Assembly (NCBI GenBank): GCA_963649615.1
Contig: CAVJIN010000001.1
Location: 29,975-93,974, forward strand
Origin: UBA9732 sp963649615
GTDB lineage: Bacteria > Spirochaetota > Spirochaetia > Sphaerochaetales > Sphaerochaetaceae
Direction: 5' to 3'
Length of the DNA: 64,000 bases
Below, piece by piece: positions 1-8,748 of this stretch. The translations under genes and the position numbers were made by a program. The notes below the pieces were generated by a model that saw nothing but the letters and a program-made list of their open reading frames with translations, did no database searches and had not been told where the DNA came from. Position 1 is the first letter of the stretch; each line of letters starts with the position of its first letter.

Positions 1-99
1 CTCTTAATCATGGAGCCCGTCAGAAAAAGACTATCAGTAGAGTCTAATGCCGACAACAAACAGCCAACTTTAGAAAAAATTCTTAAGAAGAAAAAATAA
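1..99 (+). CDS. 3' end of an unidentified gene (partial)
   Basis: An open frame runs in from the left edge and stops with TAA at 97-99. It gives about 32 C-terminal residues ending in a lysine-rich tail (KILKKKK). Its stop overlaps the next start codon as TAATG, so the two genes are very likely translationally coupled in one operon. Too little is present to name a family. Confidence 0.55.
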   Translation, partial: LLIMEPVRKRLSVESNADNKQPTLEKILKKKK

Positions 100-818
100 T
101 GGGAATCAAGTATCAATTAGAAACAATCCCGGTTTGGGATGGCATAACAAGTAATAGTGAATGCTTTCTCTGCAATCTCATGCAAGAAGCACAGAAAGAT
201 GCTCTAAAATTCTACCTTGGCGCTTCAGTAATGAACCCAGAAACCCGTATTAGGGTTAATGATATTGGCTTTTGCCCAAATCACACCACTATGCTAGTCC
301 AAAGTGGAAGCCCTAATGCAATGGCTGTTCTTTGGGAATCTCACTTTACGCAAACAAGAAAAATAATTGAAAAATCAATTTTAGAGTTATCCAATACACA
401 CAATCCAAAGAAAACAATTGCAAAACTGTCAAAAACAATAGAATACAGAATTGAAGACCCTCAGTCTAATTGCCTAATTTGCAAACGCATGGAAGATAGA
501 TTAAACCGGTACTGTTTTACAATCGCCTATCTTTGGGGACAAGAACAGAACTTCAAAGAAGCTTTTGCAAACTCAAAAGGATTTTGCCTTCCTCATATGA
601 CAAAAATTCTTGAGCTCTCTCTTGAAGCACTAGATTCAAAACAACAAAAAGAATTTGCAAAAGCCATGAGCGAACTACAATCAAGAAATCTAGAAAGAAT
701 AGCCCACGACCTTTGGTACATGACAGAACACTACAAGAGCGAAAACATAAATAAGCCCTGGAACGGCTGCGAAGATGCACAAAAACGAGCTGTTTATAAA
801 GAAATAGGCCATCGTTAA
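99..818 (+). CDS. Cysteine-rich protein with duplicated CxxC...CxxH module (DUF6062-like)
   Basis: A 239-residue soluble protein without signal peptide or membrane segment. The chain carries the same arrangement twice: C22-x-x-C25 followed about 34 residues later by GFCPNH (C59, H62), and then a CLIC pair followed by GFCLPH in the second half. This suggests two metal-binding sites from an internal duplication, probably zinc or an Fe-S cluster (inference). The layout resembles proteins I know as DUF6062, which have no established function; that family call is from memory. The start codon overlaps the upstream stop (TAATG), so it belongs to an operon that enters from the left. A stem-loop containing the stop codon follows. 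Confidence 0.75.
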   Translation: MGIKYQLETIPVWDGITSNSECFLCNLMQEAQKDALKFYLGASVMNPETRIRVNDIGFCPNHTTMLVQSGSPNAMAVLWESHFTQTRKIIEKSILELSNTHNPKKTIAKLSKTIEYRIEDPQSNCLICKRMEDRLNRYCFTIAYLWGQEQNFKEAFANSKGFCLPHMTKILELSLEALDSKQQKEFAKAMSELQSRNLERIAHDLWYMTEHYKSENINKPWNGCEDAQKRAVYKEIGHR

Positions 819-840
819 AGAACAATGGCCTTAAATCTTT
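806..840 (+). terminator. Stem-loop at the end of the cysteine-rich gene
   Basis: The arms AGGCCAT and ATGGCCT (806-812 and 825-831) pair, with an inner GTT/AAC extension; the TAA stop lies inside the loop. The following TAAATCTTTC is only moderately T-rich, so this is a plausible but weak intrinsic terminator between convergent genes. Confidence 0.5.
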
Positions 841-859
841 CTTGAAACAACCTACCGTT

Positions 860-1804
860 TTACTTTATTAAAGCCTCAGCCTTTGCAGCAATGTCTTCTG
901 CTGTGAAGTGGAAAGACTTTAAGAGATAGTCGAGTTTTCCAACTTCACCAAATCTCTCACCAACGTTAACAAAATCCATCTTAGTTGGTACAGTCTTAGC
1001 AAGATGGGCAGCAATTGCTTCGCCAACACCACCTGCATAACGGCAGTTCTCGCAAACAAGAATATGTCCTGTCTCTCTAGCGGCCTTCTCAATAAGAGCA
1101 GTATCCAAAGGTTTAATGGTATGGAGATCAATCAAACGAGCAGAAATTCCTTTTGAAGAAAGAATCTCATGTGCTTTTTCTGCTTCTCCAACCAAGGTTT
1201 CACCAGTTGCAACAATTGTAAGGTCTGTTCCCTCTTTGAGAACAATACCTTTTCCCAGTTCAATCTTAGTTCCTACTGGATAACGATGGGTAGCTCCCTT
1301 TCTACGAATTCTAGTATAAGAGCTGTGTCCACTTTCATAGGCTTGGCGAACAAGTTCGTAACAGCTTTGTGTGTCTGAAGGGTCTAAAACAATGAGATCT
1401 GGTATAAGTCTCATAAGACCAACATCCTCAAAAGGCATATGTGTTCCGCCGTTAAGCTGAGCTGTAACACCTGGGTCTGTACCAATGAGATGTACTCTTC
1501 TCTTTGCATAGTTTACAGAAAGGAAGAACTGGTCATAGGTTCTTCTTGAAGCAAAAACTCCAAAAGAATGAGCAAATGGAACAAAACCCATAGACGAAAG
1601 ACCTGCAGCAACTCCAACCATGTTGGCTTCTGCAATGCCACAATTAAAAGCTCGGTCTGGAAACTGCTTAAAGAAATTTGAACTGCCAATACAGCTGACG
1701 AGATCGGAATCTAAAAGAACTACCTCTGGATGCTCAGTAGCGAGGTCAAAGATAGCTGCATTCATTGCATCTCTCATGTTCTGGATATCGGATGTGTCTC
1801 TCAT
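860..1804 (-). CDS. Transketolase, C-terminal subunit
   Basis: A 314-residue protein matching the pyrimidine-binding and C-terminal domains of transketolase. GIAEANMVG (residues 56-64) holds the glutamate (E59) that activates thiamine diphosphate, and the C-terminal domain (about 190-314) has the usual transketolase_C fold pattern. It acts with the N-terminal subunit encoded immediately upstream, moving two-carbon units in the non-oxidative pentose phosphate pathway. Its ATG overlaps the partner's stop by 4 bases (ATGA), consistent with coupled translation and 1:1 assembly. Split transketolases are common in anaerobes, Firmicutes and spirochaetes. Confidence 0.93.
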   Translation of the reverse strand: MRDTSDIQNMRDAMNAAIFDLATEHPEVVLLDSDLVSCIGSSNFFKQFPDRAFNCGIAEANMVGVAAGLSSMGFVPFAHSFGVFASRRTYDQFFLSVNYAKRRVHLIGTDPGVTAQLNGGTHMPFEDVGLMRLIPDLIVLDPSDTQSCYELVRQAYESGHSSYTRIRRKGATHRYPVGTKIELGKGIVLKEGTDLTIVATGETLVGEAEKAHEILSSKGISARLIDLHTIKPLDTALIEKAARETGHILVCENCRYAGGVGEAIAAHLAKTVPTKMDFVNVGERFGEVGKLDYLLKSFHFTAEDIAAKAEALIK

Positions 1805-2634
1805 TTTGCGCCTCCAAGAAGGGCTGCAATGGCCCTTTCTTCGTCTTCATGACTTACTGTCATACTGTGGTTTGCTTTAATTCCTTCACCGGGCAAATAA
1901 CCTTTACTCTTTATGGTGTCAAGAATAATCATACTTGGCCTGTCTTTGGCTTCCTTCGCGCACTGAACTGCGTGGTCAATTTGCTTGAAGTTGTGACCAT
2001 TAATTCTCTGAACGTGCCAATTAAAACCCAACCATCTTGTATCAATATTATCCATACAAATTATATCTTCTGTGTAGCCATCGAGCTGTTGGCGGTTAAA
2101 GTCTGTAAAAGCAATGAGATTGCCAAGTTTCTGAGTTGAAGCAAACTCAGCGGCTTCCCACACTTGCCCTTCCTGGCTTTCGCCATCACCAATCATCAAG
2201 TAAGTGTAAGAAGATTCTCCTTTAAGCCTTTGACCAAGGGCAATACCAACTGCCGCACTTGCGCCCTGTCCAAGAGATCCTGTTGTAAAATCAATGCCGG
2301 GTGTTTTGAGCATATCGCAATGACTTGGAAGATTTGTTCCGCCCTGATTAAGGGTCATAAGCCATTCTTTTGGGAAGTACCCTTTTTCTGCAAGAGTCGC
2401 ATAAACTGCAGGACCTGCGTGACCTTTAGAGCATACAAATCTGTCTCTACCTTCCATGGAAGGATTACTTGGGTCAATATTCATTTCATGGAAATAGAGA
2501 TAAGTAAGAACTTCAATGATGGACATTGCTCCACCAATGTGGCCATTACCAAGATGAGCAATCTCACGGATTGTAGAGACTCTCAAATCCACAGCCTTGG
2601 CCTTCAAAGCCTCTAATGTTTGAGTATCTAGCAT
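1801..2634 (-). CDS. Transketolase, N-terminal subunit
   Basis: A 277-residue thiamine-diphosphate-binding half of transketolase. GNGHIGGAMS (29-38) is the N-terminal His motif, SKGHAGPA (69-76) a second His region, and the GDG...N diphosphate motif runs from GDGESQEG (149-156) to N180. Together with the downstream subunit it makes a complete transketolase of about 590 residues. A GAGGG ribosome binding site precedes the ATG. The presumed leader of this two-gene operon contains an inverted repeat at 2659-2680. Confidence 0.93.
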   Translation of the reverse strand: MLDTQTLEALKAKAVDLRVSTIREIAHLGNGHIGGAMSIIEVLTYLYFHEMNIDPSNPSMEGRDRFVCSKGHAGPAVYATLAEKGYFPKEWLMTLNQGGTNLPSHCDMLKTPGIDFTTGSLGQGASAAVGIALGQRLKGESSYTYLMIGDGESQEGQVWEAAEFASTQKLGNLIAFTDFNRQQLDGYTEDIICMDNIDTRWLGFNWHVQRINGHNFKQIDHAVQCAKEAKDRPSMIILDTIKSKGYLPGEGIKANHSMTVSHEDEERAIAALLGGAK

Positions 2635-2658
2635 AGGTTACCCTCTCAAATTTTTTCT

Positions 2659-2680
2659 AAGGGTTTTACAAAAAACCCTT
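2659..2680. repeat. AAGGGTTTT/AAAACCCTT inverted repeat
   Basis: Nine-base arms (2659-2667 and 2672-2680) with a 4-base loop, between the divergent transketolase and outer-membrane genes. It would form a hairpin in the transketolase leader. It resembles the AGAGGTTTT-type hairpins found elsewhere in this window. Confidence 0.6.
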
Positions 2681-2799
2681 CCTTTTATTCTATCATCCTA
2701 TATTAATCCTTTCAACGATTGATTTTCAGTTGCTTTTTCAGCTTGATTTTCAGTTAAACCAACTATTCATTCCAAGTTTTTTTGTTATAATCAGCGAAA

Positions 2800-2840
2800 A
2801 AGGTTTTGCTCAAAAACCTTGAAAACCTTTGAAAACCTTT
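2800..2840. repeat. AAGGTTTT/AAAACCTT hairpin plus two GAAAACCTTT copies
   Basis: AAGGTTTT (2800-2807) pairs with AAAACCTT (2813-2820); two direct copies of GAAAACCTTT follow at 2821-2840. All lie downstream of a TATAAT at about 2786-2791, so they should be in the 5' leader of the outer-membrane protein mRNA just before its AAAGGA ribosome binding site. Confidence 0.6.
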
Positions 2841-2856
2841 AAAAAGGAAAGTCTTT

Positions 2857-4701
2857 ATGAAAAAAACCGTTTCTTTAGTAATTTTTTTCTGCTTAGCTCT
2901 ATCACTAGTTTTTGCAGAAGCAAACGATCAAAAGATTTATAGTGTAGACAGCACAATGTATCAAAATCTTGTAAAACTCTACCTCGCAACTGGACATGCA
3001 ATGCCATCCACAACAGGACCATGGAGTGGAAACGAGCTTGAAAAAATGCTAGCTAAAATTGATAAAAACAGCATTCCGGAATATTTAACAGACACTTACG
3101 AGACTGTAGCACAAGAGCTAAAGGTACAGCCCAGCACTCAATTCGAGGGGGGAGGTATGGAACTTGACGGCACTATAAGTCTTGATATTTACGCCCATAC
3201 ATACAACGGAAACATTTCAAGAAAAGATTCAAACGAAATTGAAGAAACCGCTTTTGCCGGAAGAACTTGGTGGTTTGGTAAAAACCTTAGACATAACACC
3301 CCATTTTTCAACCTAGAATGGGAAACTTGGATAGGAAACAATTTCTATACCTATTTTTCAGCCTTCTTATCTAACTCAATAAGAGGAGCAAAAGAAATTG
3401 GCTCAACAAGGTTAAATTCAAACATCCCTACCTTACAGAATTTTGAACTAGATTTTAAGCTACTAGATGTCAACTTTCCAAACCGTGCCTTTGCTGCTAT
3501 AGGAGGAAACGGCTGGACAGTACAAATTGGAAGAGATCAACTTAATTGGGGTAGCGGAAGTACAGGAAATCTAGTTTTAAGCAATAATTTTCCATATCAT
3601 GACATGGCTCGTGCCACTATCTATACGAACAGATTTAAGTACACATATTTGCTCTCATTCTTTCCAAGCAAATACAATTACTACACAGAAGATGGCAAAT
3701 ATATAGGAAACTCTGGAAACGATAGTTATAGATTCCCTCTACAAGGCATTTCGTTTTATGCCGCACATCGTTTTGAAGGAAGAGTTCTTGAGGACAAACT
3801 TTCAATAACTGTAACAGAAGCAATTACTTATGATTCTCCGTCAGGAAACATTACTTTTACATCTTTATGCCCAATGTACTTCATGCACAACGCATATATT
3901 CCAAGCAACACAAACTCAACCCTAGCTTTTGAGTTGAATTATACTCCCATTAAAGGACTTGGGATTTATGCACAATTACTTCTTGATAATTTTGCAATGC
4001 CTGGTTTTGAAACAAGTCCCGGCCCTAACAAAAAAGAAGACATAACCCCAGATGCAAAAGGATTCCTTTTGGGAGCAAAATATATAACAAATGCATTAGA
4101 AGGAACACTTACAATCAATCCTGAAGTTGTTTATGTTCAGCCTTTTACATATCTAAGAGATGCAGCGGCAAAAAGAGGTACGGGAACACAACCTTATGGA
4201 TTAGATTATATTGCGGCTATAAGATATCGTCTCTATTCCTATGAAGATTATGCTAAATCTGACATCTTATACGATGAATACGTACTAGGCTACACCTATG
4301 GCCCAGACTGTTTAGTTGCAAATCTTAGTGCCCAATGGGAAAAAGGAAACCTCACTATTGGTGGAAAATTCTTCTTCTTGGCTCATGGGACCCACGACTT
4401 TTGGACAATTTGGACAAAAGTCCCAGCTCATACCTCTGAAGAAGATTACAGTAAACAATACAGCGGAATAAGCAGCGACCACAGTAACACAGGTAACTAT
4501 AGATATGGAGACGAAGCAAAAAAGAGAAATAGCATTTGGTATACTTATGATATTGGTCTAAGTGTAAAGTATGACATGCTAAACAATCTTTCTTTCTCTG
4601 CTGCTGTTGATTTTGTAAATATGAACAACATTTTTAACATTAAGGGGCAAAATGCTAGTGATTTTCAGCTTATTTTGGGTGTAACATACAAACCGTTCTA
4701 A
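2857..4701 (+). CDS. Outer-membrane beta-barrel protein, Wzi-like
   Basis: A 614-residue protein with a classical signal peptide (positively charged start, hydrophobic core, cleavage probably after VFA at residue 20). The mature chain is rich in alternating aromatic/polar strands and ends in ...VTYKPF, the terminal phenylalanine typical of outer-membrane barrels inserted by BamA. The stretch GRDQLNWGSGSTGN and the following FPYHDMAR resemble the capsule-assembly Wzi family (Caps_assemb_Wzi), whose members bind surface polysaccharide or act as porin-like barrels. The exact role is unknown; a surface or transport barrel is the safe reading. proS follows 14 bases later and may share its transcript. 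Confidence 0.78.
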   Translation: MKKTVSLVIFFCLALSLVFAEANDQKIYSVDSTMYQNLVKLYLATGHAMPSTTGPWSGNELEKMLAKIDKNSIPEYLTDTYETVAQELKVQPSTQFEGGGMELDGTISLDIYAHTYNGNISRKDSNEIEETAFAGRTWWFGKNLRHNTPFFNLEWETWIGNNFYTYFSAFLSNSIRGAKEIGSTRLNSNIPTLQNFELDFKLLDVNFPNRAFAAIGGNGWTVQIGRDQLNWGSGSTGNLVLSNNFPYHDMARATIYTNRFKYTYLLSFFPSKYNYYTEDGKYIGNSGNDSYRFPLQGISFYAAHRFEGRVLEDKLSITVTEAITYDSPSGNITFTSLCPMYFMHNAYIPSNTNSTLAFELNYTPIKGLGIYAQLLLDNFAMPGFETSPGPNKKEDITPDAKGFLLGAKYITNALEGTLTINPEVVYVQPFTYLRDAAAKRGTGTQPYGLDYIAAIRYRLYSYEDYAKSDILYDEYVLGYTYGPDCLVANLSAQWEKGNLTIGGKFFFLAHGTHDFWTIWTKVPAHTSEEDYSKQYSGISSDHSNTGNYRYGDEAKKRNSIWYTYDIGLSVKYDMLNNLSFSAAVDFVNMNNIFNIKGQNASDFQLILGVTYKPF

Positions 4702-4715
4702 GGGAGATCATTATC

Positions 4716-6446
4716 ATGCGAATGAGTAAACTTTTTTCTAAAACCCTAAGAGAAGCGCCAAATGGAGCAGATTGCAAAGGTTATGAGTATCTATTAAGGG
4801 CTGGTTATATTGACCAACTTGCAACTGGAATTTTTTCACTGCTACCTCTTGGATTTAGATCAATTCAAAAGATATCGGCTATAGTGAGAGAAGAAATGAA
4901 CGCCTTGGGTGCGCAAGAAATTCTCATGCCAGTTGTAAACCCAGGTGACCTGTGGAAGGAAACTGGAAGATTCTACAGCATAGACCGCGAAATGAGTCGT
5001 TTCAAGGACCGCAATGACCGAGATATGTGCTTGGCCATGACCCACGAAGAATGTGCCACAGACCTTGGACGTAATATTATCGATTCCTACAAGCGTCTCC
5101 CTCTTTTGGTATATCAACTTCAAACCAAGTGGCGTGATGACCCAAGACCTCGTGCAGGCCTTATAAGAGTCAGAGAGTTCACAATGAAGGATAGCTACAG
5201 CTTTGATAGAGACCAAGCTGGACTTGAAAAGGTTTACAAAGCACATTACGATGCCTATTTCAGAATTTACAAGCGTTGCGGACTGCCTGTAATTGCAGTA
5301 GGAAGTGACAGCGGAATGATGGGAGGAAAAGTTTCTCATGAATACATGTATCTCTCTCCAATTGGTGAAGATACCATCATTACCTGCCCACATTGTGGCT
5401 ACACAGCAAATCGCCAAGTTGCAACATTTAAAAAGCAATACTTTGCTGAAGAGCCAAAGGCAAAAGAACTTGTGGCAACACCTAACGCAAAGACAATTGA
5501 AGACCTCTGTGATTTCCTCAATATTCCAGCCACCAAGACAGCTAAAGCCCTCTTTATGGTTGGTTCTTTCATTGACGATACAAACGGCGAAGAACAGGAC
5601 AAACTCATAGTTGGCATTGTCCGGGGAGATATGGAAATTGAAGAAAACAAACTTCAAAATGCAGCAAAAGCTAACTCTCTCAGACCTGCACACGAAGAAG
5701 AAATTCTCGCAGCTGGCATTGTCCCCGGCTTTGGCTCCCCAATTGGTGCAAAAGAGGGTACAGTCATCATCATTGACGACTCTGTAGCCAAATCAAACAA
5801 CCTCGTAGCCGGTGCAAACAAAGAAGGTTATCACTATCTCAACACAAATTACGGCATTGACTATCAAGGCCAGGTTGCAGATATAGCCAGCGCCGCCTCC
5901 GGATATGCTTGCCCAGAATGCGGACAACCACTAAACTCCTCCAAAGGCGTTGAAGTTGGCAACATCTTCCAACTTGGCACACGCTACTCCCAAGCCATGA
6001 ATTGCTACTACCAGGACGAGAACGGTGTTCGCAAACCTGTCATCATGGGCAGCTACGGCATTGGCATAGGTCGCCTACTCGCCTGCTTATGCGAAGAATA
6101 CAACGACGCCAATGGTCTGAAACTCCCCATTGCAGTTGCACCATACCAAGTCCACTTCATTAGCCTAATCAAAGATTCCGATATCTCTGATAAGATTGCC
6201 AATGAATTAGAAGCAGCCGGCATTGAAGTCCTCTATGACGACAGAAAAGAGACTGCCGGTGTCAAATTTGCAGATGCAGACCTCATTGGCATTCCAATCA
6301 GAATTACCCTTGGAAACAGAAGTTATAAAGAGGGCAAATGTGAAGTAAAGCTGAGAAGTAATGAAGACGAAGTAATGAGCTTTGACCTAGACAACCTTGT
6401 TCCAGAGGTCAAAGCCCTTATTGCTAAAATATCTACCCTCTCTTGA
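4716..6446 (+). CDS. proS: Prolyl-tRNA synthetase
   Basis: A 576-residue class II synthetase of the bacterial type, charging tRNA-Pro in the cytoplasm. The N-terminal catalytic core has motif 1 around MPVVNPGDLW, MTHEE and motif 2 around RVREFTMKDSYSF; a YbaK-type editing insertion that removes mischarged alanine occupies the middle (about 230-390, with the GTVIIIDDS region); motif 3 (GSYGIGIGRLLA) and the anticodon-binding domain end the protein. The first ATG is chosen because GGGAGA sits 8 bases before it; the second ATG two codons later is too far. Length matches bacterial ProRS. Confidence 0.96.
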   Translation: MRMSKLFSKTLREAPNGADCKGYEYLLRAGYIDQLATGIFSLLPLGFRSIQKISAIVREEMNALGAQEILMPVVNPGDLWKETGRFYSIDREMSRFKDRNDRDMCLAMTHEECATDLGRNIIDSYKRLPLLVYQLQTKWRDDPRPRAGLIRVREFTMKDSYSFDRDQAGLEKVYKAHYDAYFRIYKRCGLPVIAVGSDSGMMGGKVSHEYMYLSPIGEDTIITCPHCGYTANRQVATFKKQYFAEEPKAKELVATPNAKTIEDLCDFLNIPATKTAKALFMVGSFIDDTNGEEQDKLIVGIVRGDMEIEENKLQNAAKANSLRPAHEEEILAAGIVPGFGSPIGAKEGTVIIIDDSVAKSNNLVAGANKEGYHYLNTNYGIDYQGQVADIASAASGYACPECGQPLNSSKGVEVGNIFQLGTRYSQAMNCYYQDENGVRKPVIMGSYGIGIGRLLACLCEEYNDANGLKLPIAVAPYQVHFISLIKDSDISDKIANELEAAGIEVLYDDRKETAGVKFADADLIGIPIRITLGNRSYKEGKCEVKLRSNEDEVMSFDLDNLVPEVKALIAKISTLS

Positions 6447-6449
6447 GTT

Positions 6450-7541
6450 TTAGTTCCAGTCTGAATATCCATATTCTTTCTTGAGGTCAGCAAACTGTTT
6501 TTTGATGACCTCATAGATTAAGCTAAGTTTTTCGTCGTGGTGAACAAACGAACTCTTCATTGCATTAATACTGATTTTCTCTAAATCTTTTAAGGTTAAT
6601 CCAAAATTGTCACAGGCAATTTCTAATTCTTTTGTCATACTGGTATTACTCATTAGTCTATTATCAGTACAAAGGAAAACCCTAAAGTGATTACGGAAGA
6701 AAATTATAAACGGGTGTGTCCCAAAACTACTTGCCGCGCCAGTTCCTATATTACTAGAAAGACACATCTCCAAAGGAATTCTCTTATCTTGAATAAAATG
6801 TGCTAAATCCCCCATTTTCTCAATTCTTAAGCCATCAAGGCTCATATCGTCTACAAGATGTGTCCCATGTCCTATTCTGTGTGCTCCACAAACTTGAATG
6901 GCTTGCCAAATAGATTCAAGGCCAAAAGCCTCTCCTGCATGAATTGTAATATTAAAGTTCTTATTTCTAATATACTGAAAGGCCTCAATATGTTTCTTTG
7001 GAGGGAAACCACTTTCATCGCCAGCAAGGTCAAAACCAACAACGCCTCTGTCTCTGTAAGCCACAGCAAGCTTTGCAATATCAAGACTTATATTAGGACT
7101 TTGATTTCTCATTGCACAGAGAATAACTCCGTAATGAACTCCTGTTTCTCTTTTTCCTAATTCCATTCCTTCCAAAACAGCTTCAACCACCTGAACCATT
7201 GAAAGTCCCTTTTCTGTATGGAGAATTGGGGCAAATCTGATTTCACCATAAACAATATTTTCAGCATGCCAGTCTAAAACAGCTTCATAAGCAACTCTAA
7301 CAAGGGCCTCTCTTGTTTGCATAACAGCCGTAGTCACTGCAAACGTTTCTAAATAAAGAGAAAGACTCTTTAGCTTACAACCCTGTTCAAACCAAGCTTT
7401 TAAATCTGTCGGATCTGTACTAGGGATTGAAATTTCATATTTTTTTGCAAGATCAATTACAGTCGAGGGTCTTAATCCTCCATCAAGATGATCATGAAGT
7501 TCAACCTTTGGAATTTTCTTAATGATGTCATAAGGAATCAT
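6450..7541 (-). CDS. add: Adenosine deaminase
   Basis: A 363-residue metal-dependent hydrolase converting adenosine to inosine in purine salvage. Zinc ligands and catalytic residues are in place: ELHDHLDG (H16, H18), HAGEA (H201, E204), RIGHGTHL (H225) and CTDNRLMSNT (D293). A GGAGGG ribosome binding site precedes the ATG. It converges on proS with only 3 bases between stop codons. An adenosine kinase at 42.6-43.6 kb offers the competing salvage route. Confidence 0.94.
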   Translation of the reverse strand: MIPYDIIKKIPKVELHDHLDGGLRPSTVIDLAKKYEISIPSTDPTDLKAWFEQGCKLKSLSLYLETFAVTTAVMQTREALVRVAYEAVLDWHAENIVYGEIRFAPILHTEKGLSMVQVVEAVLEGMELGKRETGVHYGVILCAMRNQSPNISLDIAKLAVAYRDRGVVGFDLAGDESGFPPKKHIEAFQYIRNKNFNITIHAGEAFGLESIWQAIQVCGAHRIGHGTHLVDDMSLDGLRIEKMGDLAHFIQDKRIPLEMCLSSNIGTGAASSFGTHPFIIFFRNHFRVFLCTDNRLMSNTSMTKELEIACDNFGLTLKDLEKISINAMKSSFVHHDEKLSLIYEVIKKQFADLKKEYGYSDWN

Positions 7542-7718
7542 TTAAGCCCTCCTCTCTTTCTTAACCCTTTTCATAGATTATATTCCAAACATAACAAGTA
7601 TGAAAGAGTAATCTTAAAGACATTTAAAAGGCATTTAAAAGGTTTACATAACTAGATTTTTCTGAAATAATCGGTCTTGTTATTTTTCATTATTAGAAAG
7701 AATAACAAGGATAGAATG

Positions 7719-8228
7719 ATGACAAACAAAAAAAAAGTTCTTAATAAAAAACTGCTAGCAGCCGCTGTTGAAGCAACAAAGGCAAAAGAAATCAACGACC
7801 TTCTCAAACAGGGCGCTGATGTTAATTGTGCAAATGATTGGGGAATGACTCCTCTCATGCTTGCTGCCCAATACAACACACATGTTGTAGTTCTTAAAGC
7901 ACTTCTTCATGCAGGGGCAGACCTCCATGCAGTAGAACCAAAGTATAAATCTAATGCTTTACACCTTGCAGCTAACAAATGTTCAAACCCTAAAGTTGTT
8001 GAGGCGTTAGTTGAAGCAGGTGCCGATATCAACGCAAGAAATTACCTTGGAGAAACTCCTCTTATCATGGCAGTACAGGCAAATGATAATACAAGAATTT
8101 TCTCCCAACTTCTTTCCTGTGGCGCAGACATCAATATTTGCGATTGGCAAGGACACAATGTCATGGATTATGCACGCAGAGAAAAAAGAGCTTACATGAT
8201 TACAATTCTTAAACAACTTGGCTTATAA
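7719..8228 (+). CDS. Ankyrin-repeat protein
   Basis: A protein of about 169 residues made of four ankyrin repeats; the phrases GADVNCANDWGMTPLMLAA, GADINARNYLGETPLIMAV and GADINICDWQGHNVMDYA show the repeat consensus. No signal peptide or membrane segment is present from this start, so a cytoplasmic protein-binding role is likely; the partner is unknown. AAGGA at 7707-7711 lies 7 bases before this ATG and 4 before an adjacent ATG at 7716, so either may be used; a longer frame from 7677 lacks a binding site. tRNA-Ser(CGA) follows 13 bases after the stop. Confidence 0.85.
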   Translation: MTNKKKVLNKKLLAAAVEATKAKEINDLLKQGADVNCANDWGMTPLMLAAQYNTHVVVLKALLHAGADLHAVEPKYKSNALHLAANKCSNPKVVEALVEAGADINARNYLGETPLIMAVQANDNTRIFSQLLSCGADINICDWQGHNVMDYARREKRAYMITILKQLGL

Positions 8229-8241
8229 TTAAAAACAATTA

Positions 8242-8329
8242 GGAGCGATGTCCGAGAGGTCGAAGGAGCCAGACTCGAAATCTGGTGTGGGGCTTGTCCT
8301 CACCGTGGGTTCGAATCCCACTCACTCCG
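8242..8329 (+). tRNA. tRNA-Ser (anticodon CGA)
   Basis: A full class II cloverleaf of 88 bases: UCC/GGA D stem, CCAGA-CUCGAAA-UCUGG anticodon arm with anticodon CGA, a long variable arm GUGGGG/CCUCAC, and GUGGG-TTCGAAT-CCCAC T arm. The acceptor is GGAGCGA/UCACUCC with discriminator G, which leaves a C5-A68 mismatch. CCA is not encoded. It reads UCG. A run of eight A follows, which is the terminator tract of the opposing SRP RNA gene. Confidence 0.95.
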
Positions 8330-8338
8330 TAAAAAAAA

Positions 8339-8443
8339 GCTGGAAACAAATCACCTGCGTCTCTCCACTAACCACTTACCGTTGCTACCTCCCGGTCCTG
8401 GCGGGGTTGGGTGGCAGTTGGCAGCACAGAATCTGTTTCCAGC
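8339..8443 (-). ncRNA. ffs: Signal recognition particle RNA, small bacterial type
   Basis: On the - strand this 105-base element carries the conserved apical hairpin GCCAGGACCGGGAGGTAGCA, the Ffh-binding loop of 4.5S/SRP RNA, with a GGGA tetraloop. The ends GCTGGAAACA and TGTTTCCAGC pair as a 10-bp closing helix, and eight T follow directly on the - strand (8331-8338), so the closing helix can double as intrinsic terminator. The length fits the Alu-less bacterial form. It lies 11 bases downstream of tRNA-Ser(GGA) and is probably processed from one transcript with it. Confidence 0.93.
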
Positions 8444-8448
8444 AAAAT

Positions 8449-8540
<92 letters not shown>

Positions 8541-8553
8541 GGATAGCAAAGGA

Positions 8554-8582
8554 AATATAACAGAAATAAACACGTTCTTCAA
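8554..8582 (-). promoter_or_regulatory. Promoter of tRNA-Ser(GGA)-SRP RNA
   Basis: On the - strand TTGAAG (8577-8582), a 17-bp spacer and TATATT (8554-8559) preceded by TG one base upstream (extended -10). The predicted start is about 6 bases before the tRNA. Confidence 0.7.
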
Positions 8583-8604
8583 GTCACAAGGCCAGTAAAT
8601 ATTG

Positions 8605-8730
8605 ATGCAAAAATCTTCTCTGTTTGCTTGCACCAAGGATATTGTGAAACCTCTCTATGATGAGAGAGGTATTCTCACAATAAATATTTATGACTTTCTT
8701 CTTGATCTTAACAGTCTAGAGAAGTATTAG
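8605..8730 (+). CDS. Possible 41-residue small protein
   Basis: An ATG frame of 41 codons, bounded by an upstream in-frame stop at 8596, with a natural-looking composition (MQKSSLFACTKD..., ...LLDLNSLEKY). I do not recognise it. The only binding-site candidate is AAGG about 13 bases before the ATG, too far to be convincing. It could be a small gene, a decayed fragment or chance. Confidence 0.25.
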   Translation: MQKSSLFACTKDIVKPLYDERGILTINIYDFLLDLNSLEKY

Positions 8731-8746
8731 AGGTTTTGAAAAACCT
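8729..8746. repeat. AGAGGTTTT/AAAACCT inverted repeat
   Basis: AGGTTTT (8731-8737) pairs with AAAACCT (8740-8746), with T-rich sequence after it on the + strand. It lies immediately past the stop of the - strand permease gene and is one copy of a dispersed hairpin family. Confidence 0.6.
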
Positions 8747-8748
8747 TT

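Noticed and set aside
8331..8338. Run of eight A after tRNA-Ser(CGA) as its terminator
   Set aside because: On the + strand it is A, not T, and no stem precedes it in that direction; it belongs to the - strand SRP RNA.
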